Source of the DNA: Tropicimonas sp047971885
Lineage (GTDB): Bacteria > Pseudomonadota > Alphaproteobacteria > Rhodobacterales > Rhodobacteraceae
NCBI RefSeq assembly: GCF_047971885.1
Contig: NZ_JBKEAE010000017.1
Span: forward strand, 1-21,356
Length of the DNA stretch: 21,356 nt
Reading direction: 5' to 3'
Program-made: the position numbers and the translations under genes
Part shown: positions 14,455 to 21,356 of the stretch, piece by piece
Layout of the letters: every line of letters starts with the position of its first letter
Numbering within the stretch: position 1 is the first letter of the stretch
Notes under the pieces: model-generated
Told to the model about the DNA's origin: nothing
Databases searched by the model: none
The model's input: the letters and a program-made list of their open reading frames with translations, nothing else

Positions 14455-16662
14455 CTATTTCAGCCTCAGCGAGTTGAGCGACACCGTGATCGACGAGGCC
14501 GACATCGCAAGGGCCGCCGCAAGCGGCGTCGCAAATCCGGCAATGGCGATCGGAACCGCAATCACGTTATAGACCGACGCAATGGTGAAATTCTGCCTGA
14601 TCCGCGTCACGGCGGACCGTGCGGTGGTCACCGCTGCCGCGAGCGGCCCGATATCCTCGCCCAGAAGCACGATATCCGAGGCAACCCGCGCCGCATCGAG
14701 CGCCGAGGCGGGTGAAATCGACACATGAGCCGCAGCCAGCGCGGCCGTATCGTTCAGCCCGTCGCCGACCATCAGCACCCGGTGCCCCTGGCCGGTCAGC
14801 GCCTCGATCCGGGCGGCCTTCTGCGCCGGCAGTGCCTCGGCAATGATATCGGAAATCCCCAGCCGTTCGGCAAAGGCGCGCACGGCAGGCCCGGAGTCGC
14901 CCGAGATCAGCGCCACCGACATACCCGCCGATTTCAGCGCCCCGACAGCGGCTTCGGCGCCGGGGCGCATCCGGTCGGCAAAGGCGAAACAGACAGGCTC
15001 CCGCCCCTCGACCGACAGCCACGAAGATGTGTGCGCCGGGGCAGAGGCGCCGATCCATGCCGCGCGGCCGAGCCGCGCCCGCCGACCCTGCCATGAGCCT
15101 TCGGTGCCGTATCCCGGCACTTCGACGATATCGCTCACGGGCTCGGTCGCGATCCCGGCACGCTCCGCCGCTTCGACCAGGGCGCGCGACAGTGGATGCG
15201 ACGAGCCGGCCGCCAACCCCGCCGCCAGAGCGAGATCGCGCGGATCGTGCCCGGCCGCGTCCTGCAACTCCGGCGTGCCCAGCGTCAGCGTCCCGGTCTT
15301 GTCGAAGACCACCGTGTCGACCTCGGCCAGACGTTCGAGCGCGGTGCCATCCTTGATCAGCATGCCCTTGCGGAACAGCCGCCCCGAGGCGGCGGTGGTC
15401 ACCGCCGGCACCGCCAGCCCTAGTGCGCACGGGCAGGTGATGATCAGAACCGCCGCCGCAATGTTGACCGCCAGGCGCGCATCGCCGGTATAAAGATACC
15501 ACCCCACCCCGGCGATCAGCGACAGGATATGCACCCCCGGTGCGTAGAGGCCCGCCGCCCGGTCGGCGAGCGATGTGTAGCGGTTCCGCGTGCTTTCGGC
15601 CATCGCGACAAGATCGGCCATGCGATGCAGCGAGGAATCGCGCCCCGCCGAGGTGACCTCGACCGTCAGCGGTCCGGTCAGGTTGACCTCCCCGGCGCTG
15701 ATCGCGCCGCCCGGCTCGGCCAGCACCGGAACGGTCTCGCCGGTCAGCAGCGAGCGGTCGAGTTCGCTCGTCCCGGCCACGACGATGCCATCCACCGGCA
15801 TGCGCCCGCCGGGGCGCACCAGCACCCTGTCACCGGGGCGCAAATCGGCCACGTCGACAGCCACCTCGGCCCCGTCGTCGAGCCGAATGGCCCGTACAAC
15901 CTCCAGCGCGGCCAGTTCCTCGGCGGCGCTGCGCGCGATGGCGCGCGTGCGAAAATCCAGATACCGGCCCGCCAGGAGAAAGAAGGTCAGCGACATGGCG
16001 GCATCGAAATAGGCATGCTCGCCCGAATGCGCCGTTTCGTAGAGCGAGGTGCCGAGCGCAAGCACGATCGCCAGCGAAATCGGGACATCCATGTTCAGCC
16101 GGCCATGCCGGAGCGCCGCCCACGCGCTGCGAAAGAACGGCTGGCCGGCAAAGGCGATCGCGGGAACGGCAATCGCGCCCGAGATCCAGTGAAACAGGTC
16201 GCGTGTCGCATCCGCCGCGCCGGACCACACGGCCACCGACAGAAGCATGATGTTCATCGCGGCGAAGCCGGCCACCGCCAGCCGCATCAGCAACTCGCGG
16301 CCCTGCCGGTCGGTCGCGGTGACCGACAGCATGGCGGCGTCCATCTCGTGTGCCTCGTACCCGACGGCATTCACCGCCGTGACCAGCGCCCCGGCCGTCA
16401 CCTCCGGCGCCGCATCGACCGAGGCACGCCGGCGCGTCAGGTTCACCCGCGCCGAGCGCACCCCCGGATGCGCCTCAAGCGCGCGCTCGACGGTGACGAT
16501 GCAGGCCGCGCAATGTATGCCGGGCAGCGACAGCAGCAGCGCCGCGTCGTGTATCGCATCGCCCGCGGCCCCGCCGGCGGCGATCCGCCGCGCCATCGGC
16601 GCCGCCTCGCAGGCCGGACAGGCGGATATCGTCGGGCCTTCGGGATAGGAGGTATCGGCCAT
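14455..16662 (-). CDS. ccoI: Copper-translocating P1B-type ATPase for cbb3 oxidase maturation
   Basis: CcoI (RdxI/FixI) pumps copper across the inner membrane to the cbb3 assembly pathway. The 735-residue protein has an N-terminal CPAC (15-18), a heavy-metal-associated domain with CAAC (51-54), the TGE of the actuator domain (308-310), the ion-binding CPC in membrane helix 6 (410-412), the phosphorylated Asp454 in DKTGT, the P1B-specific HP (489-490) and GDGLND (633-638). All catalytic elements are intact. I start at 16662 (MADTSYPEGP), four bases after ccoH; upstream codons in the frame overlap ccoH. The order ccoG-H-I-S is that of Rhodobacter rdxBHIS. Confidence 0.97.
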   Translation of the reverse strand: MADTSYPEGPTISACPACEAAPMARRIAAGGAAGDAIHDAALLLSLPGIHCAACIVTVERALEAHPGVRSARVNLTRRRASVDAAPEVTAGALVTAVNAVGYEAHEMDAAMLSVTATDRQGRELLMRLAVAGFAAMNIMLLSVAVWSGAADATRDLFHWISGAIAVPAIAFAGQPFFRSAWAALRHGRLNMDVPISLAIVLALGTSLYETAHSGEHAYFDAAMSLTFFLLAGRYLDFRTRAIARSAAEELAALEVVRAIRLDDGAEVAVDVADLRPGDRVLVRPGGRMPVDGIVVAGTSELDRSLLTGETVPVLAEPGGAISAGEVNLTGPLTVEVTSAGRDSSLHRMADLVAMAESTRNRYTSLADRAAGLYAPGVHILSLIAGVGWYLYTGDARLAVNIAAAVLIITCPCALGLAVPAVTTAASGRLFRKGMLIKDGTALERLAEVDTVVFDKTGTLTLGTPELQDAAGHDPRDLALAAGLAAGSSHPLSRALVEAAERAGIATEPVSDIVEVPGYGTEGSWQGRRARLGRAAWIGASAPAHTSSWLSVEGREPVCFAFADRMRPGAEAAVGALKSAGMSVALISGDSGPAVRAFAERLGISDIIAEALPAQKAARIEALTGQGHRVLMVGDGLNDTAALAAAHVSISPASALDAARVASDIVLLGEDIGPLAAAVTTARSAVTRIRQNFTIASVYNVIAVPIAIAGFATPLAAALAMSASSITVSLNSLRLK

Positions 16663-16666
16663 TGCA

Positions 16667-17113
16667 CTACTCGATCCGAAGTTCGATGCGCTGCCTGAAG
16701 GACGTCCCGTCAGGTGCCAGCGCGACAAACCGGATGTCCCAGAAACCGGGCGCAAGATCGACCGGCGCAGTGAATACACCGTCGCGGTAGCTGAAATCCG
16801 GCCTCACGTCGTCCCTGACCTGTGTCGGACGGCCGACGGTGGCATCCAGTTCCCGTACCTCGACAGGATAGCCATTGCGGCCGAGGAAGGTCATCGTCAG
16901 CACGCCATCCTCGACCACCGCGTCGACCTTCCAGCCGAGCGCCTCCTGCGCGGCGCGATCGGCGTCGAAGGTCTGGCTGGCGACATAAGAGTTCCGCACC
17001 TCGAGCCCCGGAAAGGTGCCCACCGCCAGCACCGCAAGAGTGACGTTTACCGCGATGACCACCGAAAAGGCGGCGACGGTGATAAACAGAACCTTGCGGC
17101 CGGTCAGTTCCAT
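16667..17113 (-). CDS. ccoH: cbb3 oxidase assembly protein CcoH (FixH family)
   Basis: The 148-residue protein starts MELTGRKVLF and has one membrane helix (about 8-31), then a periplasmic beta-rich domain containing NSYVASQTFD and GWKVDAVVEDG, and WDIRFVALAPDGTSFRQR near the end. These are typical of FixH/CcoH, a membrane protein that stays with the cbb3 complex during subunit assembly. The ATG lies one base after the ccoG stop and the ccoI start follows four bases after its own stop, so translation is probably coupled throughout. Confidence 0.93.
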   Translation of the reverse strand: MELTGRKVLFITVAAFSVVIAVNVTLAVLAVGTFPGLEVRNSYVASQTFDADRAAQEALGWKVDAVVEDGVLTMTFLGRNGYPVEVRELDATVGRPTQVRDDVRPDFSYRDGVFTAPVDLAPGFWDIRFVALAPDGTSFRQRIELRIE

Positions 17114-17114
17114 T

Positions 17115-18554
17115 TCAGTTGCCTCCGGTTCCCACGAACGACGATTCCTTGTACACTCTTTCGCCGCTCGACAAATCCTCTATCCAGAATTCGATGTCGG
17201 TCCGCTCGGCGCTTGCCGGCGCGCTCCCCTTCGGCGCGGTCACGTAGATGCGCTGCTTGCCGGTCGCATTGCCGGGAACGATGAACTCGTCGCCAGGCAC
17301 CCCCTCGACCTCGAGCACAAGCTCCGGATAGTCGGAACCGAGGTGGGCGGCAAATCCGCGCTCCTCGCCATACTTGTTGCGAATGCCGAAATCGTAGCTG
17401 TTGCGGATCGAACCGTCCGACATCGTGACGAAAAGCGGCTGCCGGACCGGGTGCACGGTGGCCGAGATCGTCGGTCGGATGAACAGCATCACCACCAGCC
17501 CGATACCGATCGCCGACCAGAGGAAGGTGTAGAGCAGCGTGCGCGGACGGAAGACATGCTTCCAGACCGAGCGCGGCGGCTTGCCCGCGCGCTCGCGCTC
17601 CTCGTCGCTGAGCGCCATGTAGCCGATCAGGCCGCGCGGCTTGCCGGTCTTGTCCATGATCTCGTTGCAGGCATCGATGCAGAGCGCGCAGGTGATGCAG
17701 GCAAGCTGCTGACCGTCGCGGATATCGATTCCCATCGGGCAGACATTCACGCAGGCCATGCAATCGATGCAATCGCCCAGCCCCTCGGCATCGGCCCCCT
17801 TGCGCCGCGCGCCGCGCGGCTCGCCGCGCCATTCGCGATACCCGACGGTCAGCGTATCCGGGTCCATCATCGCCCCCTGGATACGCGGCCACGGGCACAT
17901 GTAGATGCACATCTGCTCGCGGAAGAAGCCGCCGAAAACCAGCGTCGTCGCCGTCAGAACACCGATGGTCGTATAGGCGACCGGGCTGGCATCGAAGGTC
18001 AGAAGATCGCGCAGCAACGTCGGCGCATCGGTGAAATAGAACACCCACGCCCCGCCGGTCGCCAGCGCGATCAGCAGCCAGACGATATATTTCGTCAGCC
18101 TGAGGCGGAACTTGTGCAGGTCCATCTTCTTTTGCCGGTGAAGACGCAGGCGCGCGTTGCGATCGCCCTCGATCCAGCGCTCGACAAGAATGAATAGGTC
18201 GGTCCAGACGGTTTGCGGACAGGCGTAGCCGCACCAGACCCGCCCGAGAGCCGAGGTGAACAGAAACAGCCCGAGGCCGGCCATGATCAGCAGGCCGGCA
18301 ACGAAGTAGAATTCGTGCGGCCAGATCTCGATCCAGAAGAAGAAGAAGCGCCGGTTCGCCAGGTCGATCAGAACAGCCTGATCCGGCAGGCCGGGGCCGC
18401 GATCCCAGCGTATCCACGGCGTCACGTAGTAGATGCCCAGGGTGACGATCATGATCACCCATTTCAGGGTGCGGAACTCTCCCTGCACCCGGCGCGGAAA
18501 GACCGGCTCGCGCGGGATATACAGCGGATCGGGATGGCTGCCTGTATCGCTCAC
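17115..18554 (-). CDS. ccoG: Iron-sulfur membrane protein CcoG (RdxB/FixG)
   Basis: CcoG is a polyferredoxin-like membrane protein that reduces Cu(II) during cbb3 oxidase maturation. The 479-residue protein has several transmembrane helices, WCGYACPQTVWTDLF (107-121) and MCPWPR (219-224) of the family, and two 4Fe-4S motifs: C262-x2-C265-x2-C268-x3-C272 and C286-x2-C289-x2-C292-x3-C296. A periplasmic immunoglobulin-like C-terminal domain follows. The start is a GTG at 18554 (MSDTGSHPDP) with GGAGAG upstream. The FNR box centred about 73 bases upstream, with CATAGT correctly spaced after it, makes this the first gene of an oxygen-controlled ccoGHIS operon. Confidence 0.97.
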   Translation of the reverse strand: MSDTGSHPDPLYIPREPVFPRRVQGEFRTLKWVIMIVTLGIYYVTPWIRWDRGPGLPDQAVLIDLANRRFFFFWIEIWPHEFYFVAGLLIMAGLGLFLFTSALGRVWCGYACPQTVWTDLFILVERWIEGDRNARLRLHRQKKMDLHKFRLRLTKYIVWLLIALATGGAWVFYFTDAPTLLRDLLTFDASPVAYTTIGVLTATTLVFGGFFREQMCIYMCPWPRIQGAMMDPDTLTVGYREWRGEPRGARRKGADAEGLGDCIDCMACVNVCPMGIDIRDGQQLACITCALCIDACNEIMDKTGKPRGLIGYMALSDEERERAGKPPRSVWKHVFRPRTLLYTFLWSAIGIGLVVMLFIRPTISATVHPVRQPLFVTMSDGSIRNSYDFGIRNKYGEERGFAAHLGSDYPELVLEVEGVPGDEFIVPGNATGKQRIYVTAPKGSAPASAERTDIEFWIEDLSSGERVYKESSFVGTGGN

Positions 18555-18593
18555 TTAAGCTCTCCGGTAGCTGCGGCGTCAAATTTTGCCCAT

Positions 18594-18634
18594 ACTATGG
18601 GCGACTACGAAAAAGCAACTTTGATATACATCAA
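18594..18634 (-). promoter_or_regulatory. FNR/FnrL box and -10 of the ccoGHIS promoter
   Basis: TTGATATACATCAA (18621-18634) is a perfect TTGAT-N4-ATCAA FNR site. On the minus strand CATAGT (18599-18594) begins 28.5 bases from its centre, which places the box at about -41.5 from a start near 18587: the class II activator position. This predicts induction of ccoGHIS when oxygen falls. FnrL control of cco/rdx genes is established in Rhodobacter. Confidence 0.9.
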
Positions 18635-18733
18635 TAATTCCCGCAATGACCTCGGGTCGGCGGGTTCTATCAGACGTACCCTGCGGAAGCGCTGCGCCCG
18701 CATGTCGCGCTGGCATGATAGCGGTGTGGGGAA

Positions 18734-18794
18734 CGAAAACAAAGGCGCCCCGATCCTCCTAGGAAACGCGCGAACAGGACGGAGGACCGGGGCG
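18734..18794 (-). terminator. Intrinsic terminator of the candidate small RNA
   Basis: On the minus strand CGCCCCGGTCCTCC (18794-18781) pairs with GGAGGATCGGGGCG (18759-18746) over all 14 positions, one a G-U wobble. The loop has 21 bases and the stem is followed by CCTTTGTTTTCG. The tail is less uniform than ideal, but the stem is long and stable. It separates the upstream transcript from the ccoG promoter 100 bases further on. Confidence 0.7.
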
Positions 18795-18877
18795 TATCTT
18801 CCAGGGGAGGACACCCACTGGAAACCCTATGTAAGTTCGAACTGCGGCGTTCTTCTCAATTCTTCCGCAGCCCATGC
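18736..18877 (-). ncRNA. Candidate FnrL-controlled small RNA between ccoP and ccoG
   Basis: About 142 nt between an FNR-type promoter and an intrinsic terminator, with no convincing gene. The minus strand folds into three stem-loops. The first is CTGCGG/CCGCAG (18870-18865 with 18847-18842) around a 17-base purine-rich loop. The second is TTCCAG/CTGGAA (18823-18818 with 18804-18799), with a 13-base loop TGGGTGTCCTCCC holding CCTCC, which could pair with Shine-Dalgarno sequences. The third is a 14-bp terminator stem. One pair in that stem is G-U in minus-strand RNA but A-C in plus-strand RNA, which favours the minus strand. A 38-codon frame from ATG 18875 has no ribosome-binding site and looks accidental. 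CCUCC-loop small RNAs are known in Rhodobacter; I do not recognise this one. Confidence 0.5.
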
Positions 18878-18883
18878 GCAATC

Positions 18884-18923
18884 TCTATGACCGGGGTCGC
18901 CAGGAAGCCTTGATCTGGATCAA
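18884..18923 (-). promoter_or_regulatory. Second FNR/FnrL box with a leftward -10
   Basis: TTGATCTGGATCAA (18910-18923) is another perfect FNR site. On the minus strand CATAGA (18889-18884) starts 27.5 bases from its centre, within one base of the spacing in the ccoG promoter and nearly the same hexamer. The predicted transcript start is about 18877. It lies downstream of the ccoNOQP terminator and 356 bases upstream of ccoG, too far to be a normal ccoG promoter, and the transcript would meet the terminator at 18746-18794. Confidence 0.82.
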
Positions 18924-18988
18924 ACGAAACCGCGCAATTCGCCGCAGATCGCGCATAGCCGACATGCGGATTCGGCAAACCTCGTCCG

Positions 18989-19021
18989 CAAAGGAAACCC
19001 CGCCCCTATTCCGGGGCGGGG
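18989..19021 (-). terminator. Intrinsic terminator of the ccoNOQP operon
   Basis: CCCCGCCCC and GGGGCGGGG (18998-19006 and 19013-19021) form a perfect 9-bp stem around a six-base loop. On the minus strand the stem is followed by TTTCCTTTG. It lies 36 bases after the ccoP stop, so ccoNOQP and ccoGHIS are separate transcription units. Confidence 0.8.
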
Positions 19022-19057
19022 ATGATCGGGTAATCGGATCAGAACCGGGCGCCGGTG

Positions 19058-19948
19058 CTATTCGCCACCGCCAAGCCCGTGAACATAGAACGAGACCGCG
19101 CGGACCTCGGGCTCGCCCACCGCGGCCGTGGTCGCCCCGCCCTGCGGCGGCATGATGCCGAAACGGCCGCCCCAGACCGTTTCATGGATCGTCGCCTCGT
19201 CACCGCCATAGAGCCAGATCGCATCGGTCAGGTTGGGCGCGCCCTGCTCCGGATCGCCGGTGCCGGTTTCGCCATGGCAGGCGGCACAGTTGTCGGCAAA
19301 GACTGTCTCTCCCGCCTCGGCCAGCGTCGGCTCGTTTTCCTGACCCGAGATCTTCAGCACGTAATTGACCGCCTGGTTGATCTCTTCCTCGCTGAGCATC
19401 TCGTCGCGCCCGAAGGCCGACATCTCGGACCAGCGGGCATCGGAATCCTGTTCGTTCCGGACACCGTGTTTGACCGAGAGATAGATCTGGTCGATCGTAC
19501 CGCCCCAGAGCCAGCTGTTGTCGAGCAGGTTGGGATATCCGACGGTCTGGTTCCCCTGCGCCCCCGATCCGTGGCACTGGGCGCACCAGGTGCGGAACAC
19601 GGCCGCGCCGGCATTGTTGGCGAAGCTGACCAGTTCGGGATCGTCGGCTATGGCCGTCAGTTCGGTATCGACCAGCCGCTGCTTGATCGCGGCGTTCTGC
19701 GCGTCGAACTGGTCGATCTCGGCGGCCACGTCGGCGCGGGTCGAAAACCCGAGCAGACCTGCCGTCGCCCTGGTGGCAAGCGGCCAGGCCGGGTAGAGAA
19801 CCGAATAGACCAGCGCCCAGACCACACAGCCGTAAAACGTCCACAGCCACCAGCGCGGCAGGGGGTTGTTCAGTTCCTCGATCCCGTCCCAGCGATGGCC
19901 GGTCGTTCCGACCTCCTGCTTTGGCTTACTAACGGGTTTCTTGCTCAT
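19058..19948 (-). CDS. ccoP: cbb3-type cytochrome c oxidase subunit III (dihaem cytochrome c)
   Basis: CcoP takes electrons from soluble or membrane cytochrome c and passes them to CcoO. The 296-residue protein has a cytoplasmic N-terminus with the conserved DGIEELNNPLPRWW (21-34), one membrane helix (about 35-55), and two periplasmic cytochrome c domains with C122-AQ-C125-H126 and C221-AA-C224-H225. Met176 and Met266 (FGIMPP) are likely axial ligands. The start overlaps the ccoQ stop as ATGA, and AAGGAGG precedes it. It is full length and ends the ccoNOQP operon. Confidence 0.97.
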   Translation of the reverse strand: MSKKPVSKPKQEVGTTGHRWDGIEELNNPLPRWWLWTFYGCVVWALVYSVLYPAWPLATRATAGLLGFSTRADVAAEIDQFDAQNAAIKQRLVDTELTAIADDPELVSFANNAGAAVFRTWCAQCHGSGAQGNQTVGYPNLLDNSWLWGGTIDQIYLSVKHGVRNEQDSDARWSEMSAFGRDEMLSEEEINQAVNYVLKISGQENEPTLAEAGETVFADNCAACHGETGTGDPEQGAPNLTDAIWLYGGDEATIHETVWGGRFGIMPPQGGATTAAVGEPEVRAVSFYVHGLGGGE

Positions 19949-20154
19949 TCCCGAGCCTCCTTGGGGTTCGGCTCCGCCAGGTCCGCCGCCGGGGCGTCCT
20001 CGTGGCGAAAGATGATATTTGCACTGTCACGTTGCTCTCTGGAACTTCCGGGCCGAAAGACCCAGAAGATCACGCCAAGAAAGCAGAGGAAGAGGAAAAG
20101 CAGCATCCAGCTGTCGGCAAATCCTCTCAGGAGGGAGTATGTGTCTCCGTCCAT
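19945..20154 (-). CDS. ccoQ: cbb3 oxidase subunit IV (CcoQ)
   Basis: This 69-residue protein has one membrane helix (about residues 14-34, MLLFLFLCFLGVIFWVF) and a short charged cytoplasmic tail, FRPGSSREQ..SANIIFRHED, as in CcoQ of Rhodobacter. CcoQ stabilises the core complex against oxygen damage and has been tied to redox signalling to the PrrBA system in that genus. It starts 12 bases after the ccoO stop, with GGGAG upstream, and overlaps ccoP by four bases. Confidence 0.95.
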   Translation of the reverse strand: MDGDTYSLLRGFADSWMLLFLFLCFLGVIFWVFRPGSSREQRDSANIIFRHEDAPAADLAEPNPKEARE

Positions 20155-20166
20155 CCGTTCTGCTCC

Positions 20167-20892
20167 CTATCGGCTGGCAACGGGCTCGAAGGTCGAGAAA
20201 TCAACCAGCGTCCCCAGCATCTGAAGGTAGGCAAGCAACGCGTCCATTTCCGAAATGCCGGGCTGGCCGTCGAAGTTGCGTACCTGCGCCCCCGGATACC
20301 GCTCCAGAAGACCGTCCGAATCGCTGTCGGCATCGGCCTGCGCCTGGAAATCGGCAGCCGCGTTCTCCAGCATCTCATCGGAGTAGGGCACGCCGACCGC
20401 GCGGTTGGTCCGCAACAGGTCGGTGATGTACCTGTCCGACACCGGACGGTCGAGCAGGAAGCCGTATTTCGGCATCACCGATTCGGGCACCACCGATTGC
20501 GGATCGACCAGATGGTCGACATGCCAGGCATCCGAATAGCGCCCGCCAAGACGGGCCAGATCGGGCCCGGTCCGCTTCGATCCCCACTGGAACGGATGGT
20601 CGTATTGCGATTCGGCCGCCAGCGAATAGTGGCCATAACGCTCCACCTCGTCGCGCATCGGGCGGATCATCTGGCTGTGGCAGAGATAACACCCTTCGCG
20701 GACATAGATGTTGCGGCCTTCCAGTTCGAGCGGCGAATAGGGGCGCATTCCGTCCACATCCTCGATCGTGTTCTGGAGATAGAACAGCGGCACGATCTCC
20801 ACGATGCCGCCGATGGTGACGACAAGGAAGCTGAGAGCGAACAGGATCGTCGCGTTGGTCTCGATGATCTTGTGCTTGTCGATAAGGGCCAT
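20167..20892 (-). CDS. ccoO: cbb3-type cytochrome c oxidase subunit II (monohaem cytochrome c)
   Basis: CcoO is the monohaem cytochrome c that relays electrons from CcoP to CcoN. The 241-residue protein has an N-terminal anchor helix (about 14-38, ending near the conserved EIVPLFYL), and C68-YL-C71-H72 in GCYLCHSQMIRP, a strongly conserved stretch in this family. GPDLARLGGRYSDAWH and PESVMPKYGFL follow, the latter probably carrying the axial Met. The start has AAGGAGGG upstream and follows ccoN by 13 bases. The sequence is complete. Confidence 0.97.
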   Translation of the reverse strand: MALIDKHKIIETNATILFALSFLVVTIGGIVEIVPLFYLQNTIEDVDGMRPYSPLELEGRNIYVREGCYLCHSQMIRPMRDEVERYGHYSLAAESQYDHPFQWGSKRTGPDLARLGGRYSDAWHVDHLVDPQSVVPESVMPKYGFLLDRPVSDRYITDLLRTNRAVGVPYSDEMLENAAADFQAQADADSDSDGLLERYPGAQVRNFDGQPGISEMDALLAYLQMLGTLVDFSTFEPVASR

Positions 20893-20905
20893 TGTCCGTC
20901 CCTCC

Positions 20906-21356
20906 TTATTCGGCAGGCGCAGCGACCGGAGCGGCCGCCGCCTTGGGCGCGCCGCGGGTCACTGTAAGCCAGAGGTTGACGACCATGATGATTGCGCCCG
21001 CCAGGTAGAGGATCCCGCCGGTTGCGCGCACGATGAACATCGGATGCATCGCGGCCACCGAATCGGCGAAGGAGTTCACCAGGAAGCCGTTCGCATCGAC
21101 CTCGCGCCACATCAGCCCCTGCATGATCCCCGACACCCACATCGAGGCGGCGTAGAGGACGATGCCGATCGTGGCGAGCCAGAAGTGCCAGTTGACCGCG
21201 GTCAGCGAATAGAGCCGCTCGCGTTTCCACAGCGTCGGCACGAGGAAATAGAGCGCGCCGAAGGTGATCATGCCGTTCCAGCCCAAGGCGCCGGAATGGA
21301 CGTGACCGATGGTCCAGTCGGTATAGTGGCTGAGCGAGTTCACCGCCCGGATCGAC
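20906..21356 (-). CDS. ccoN: cbb3-type cytochrome c oxidase subunit I, C-terminal part
   Basis: CcoN is the catalytic subunit that reduces O2 and pumps protons; it holds a low-spin haem b and the haem b3-CuB centre. Only the last 150 codons are in the window. They include TDWTIGHVHSGALGW, whose HVH supplies the haem b3 and low-spin haem b ligands, then several membrane helices (MITFGALYFLVP, HFWLATIGIVLYAA, GGILYLAGAIIMVVNLW) and an Ala/Pro-rich tail. The frame is open at the window edge; about two thirds of the protein and the operon promoter lie beyond it. Confidence 0.96.
   Translation of the reverse strand, partial: SIRAVNSLSHYTDWTIGHVHSGALGWNGMITFGALYFLVPTLWKRERLYSLTAVNWHFWLATIGIVLYAASMWVSGIMQGLMWREVDANGFLVNSFADSVAAMHPMFIVRATGGILYLAGAIIMVVNLWLTVTRGAPKAAAAPVAAPAE

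Noticed and set aside
18759..18875. 38-codon minus-strand frame inside the small-RNA candidate (starts MGCGRIEKN)
   Set aside because: No ribosome-binding site precedes it, it begins within two bases of the predicted transcript start, and its last codons lie in the terminator stem. A leaderless peptide cannot be excluded.
18874..19155. Plus-strand frame of 93 codons across the ccoP-ccoG gap
   Set aside because: It reads through the FNR box and the ccoNOQP terminator stem and overlaps the 3' end of ccoP, with no recognisable protein features.
1..21356. CRISPR arrays, toxin-antitoxin pairs, phage or defence systems
   Set aside because: I looked for regularly spaced repeats, paired small genes and phage or nuclease motifs and saw none in the window.

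Overview
The window is GC-rich alphaproteobacterial chromosome, most likely Rhodobacterales (Rhodobacter/Roseobacter group). The evidence is the gene content and order: ccoNOQP followed by ccoGHIS (rdxBHIS), palindromic FNR/FnrL boxes, an mnmH gene next to the remnant of a selD-type fusion, and a typical elongator tRNA-Met. These assignments come from reading motifs and family features in the sequence; no database search was made.

Layout. (1) 1-405: the edge of an IS5-type element (first 17 codons of its transposase) and a tRNA-Met(CAU). (2) 570-2782: a broken selenium locus. The FAD/NAD oxidoreductase half of the alphaproteobacterial oxidoreductase-SelD fusion survives with a frameshift, the SelD half is missing, and an apparently intact mnmH runs towards it and overlaps it. 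(3) 3241-4967: a 2-oxoglutarate/Fe(II) oxygenase, then a scar made of three remnants: the C-terminus of an FtsX-type ABC permease, an internally deleted IS5-family element and the C-terminus of a small acidic/basic protein. (4) 5189-8911: haem biosynthesis, with hemC and hemE divergent, and hemF translationally coupled to a GNAT acetyltransferase. (5) 9022-11701: a small lipoprotein gene, then a probable leftward clpS - RsmC-like methyltransferase - SDR unit. The SDR lacks the usual catalytic Tyr and Lys. (6) 11834-14263: a HAD hydrolase and a D-Ala-D-Ala carboxypeptidase with a C-terminal SPOR domain, closed by a strong terminator. (7) 14293-21356, all leftward: ccoN(partial)-ccoO-ccoQ-ccoP, an intergenic stretch, then ccoG-ccoH-ccoI-ccoS, which encode the cbb3 cytochrome oxidase and its copper/maturation factors.

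The haem genes supply cofactor for the haem-rich cbb3 oxidase, and the cco genes look controlled by oxygen through FnrL. The most interesting region is the 500-bp gap between ccoP and ccoG. It holds the ccoNOQP terminator, then a perfect FNR box with a correctly spaced -10, then about 140 nt that fold into three stem-loops ending in an intrinsic terminator, then a second perfect FNR box driving ccoG. The middle segment has the structure of an FnrL-controlled small RNA. Its first two loops are purine-rich and CCUCC-containing (anti-Shine-Dalgarno-like).
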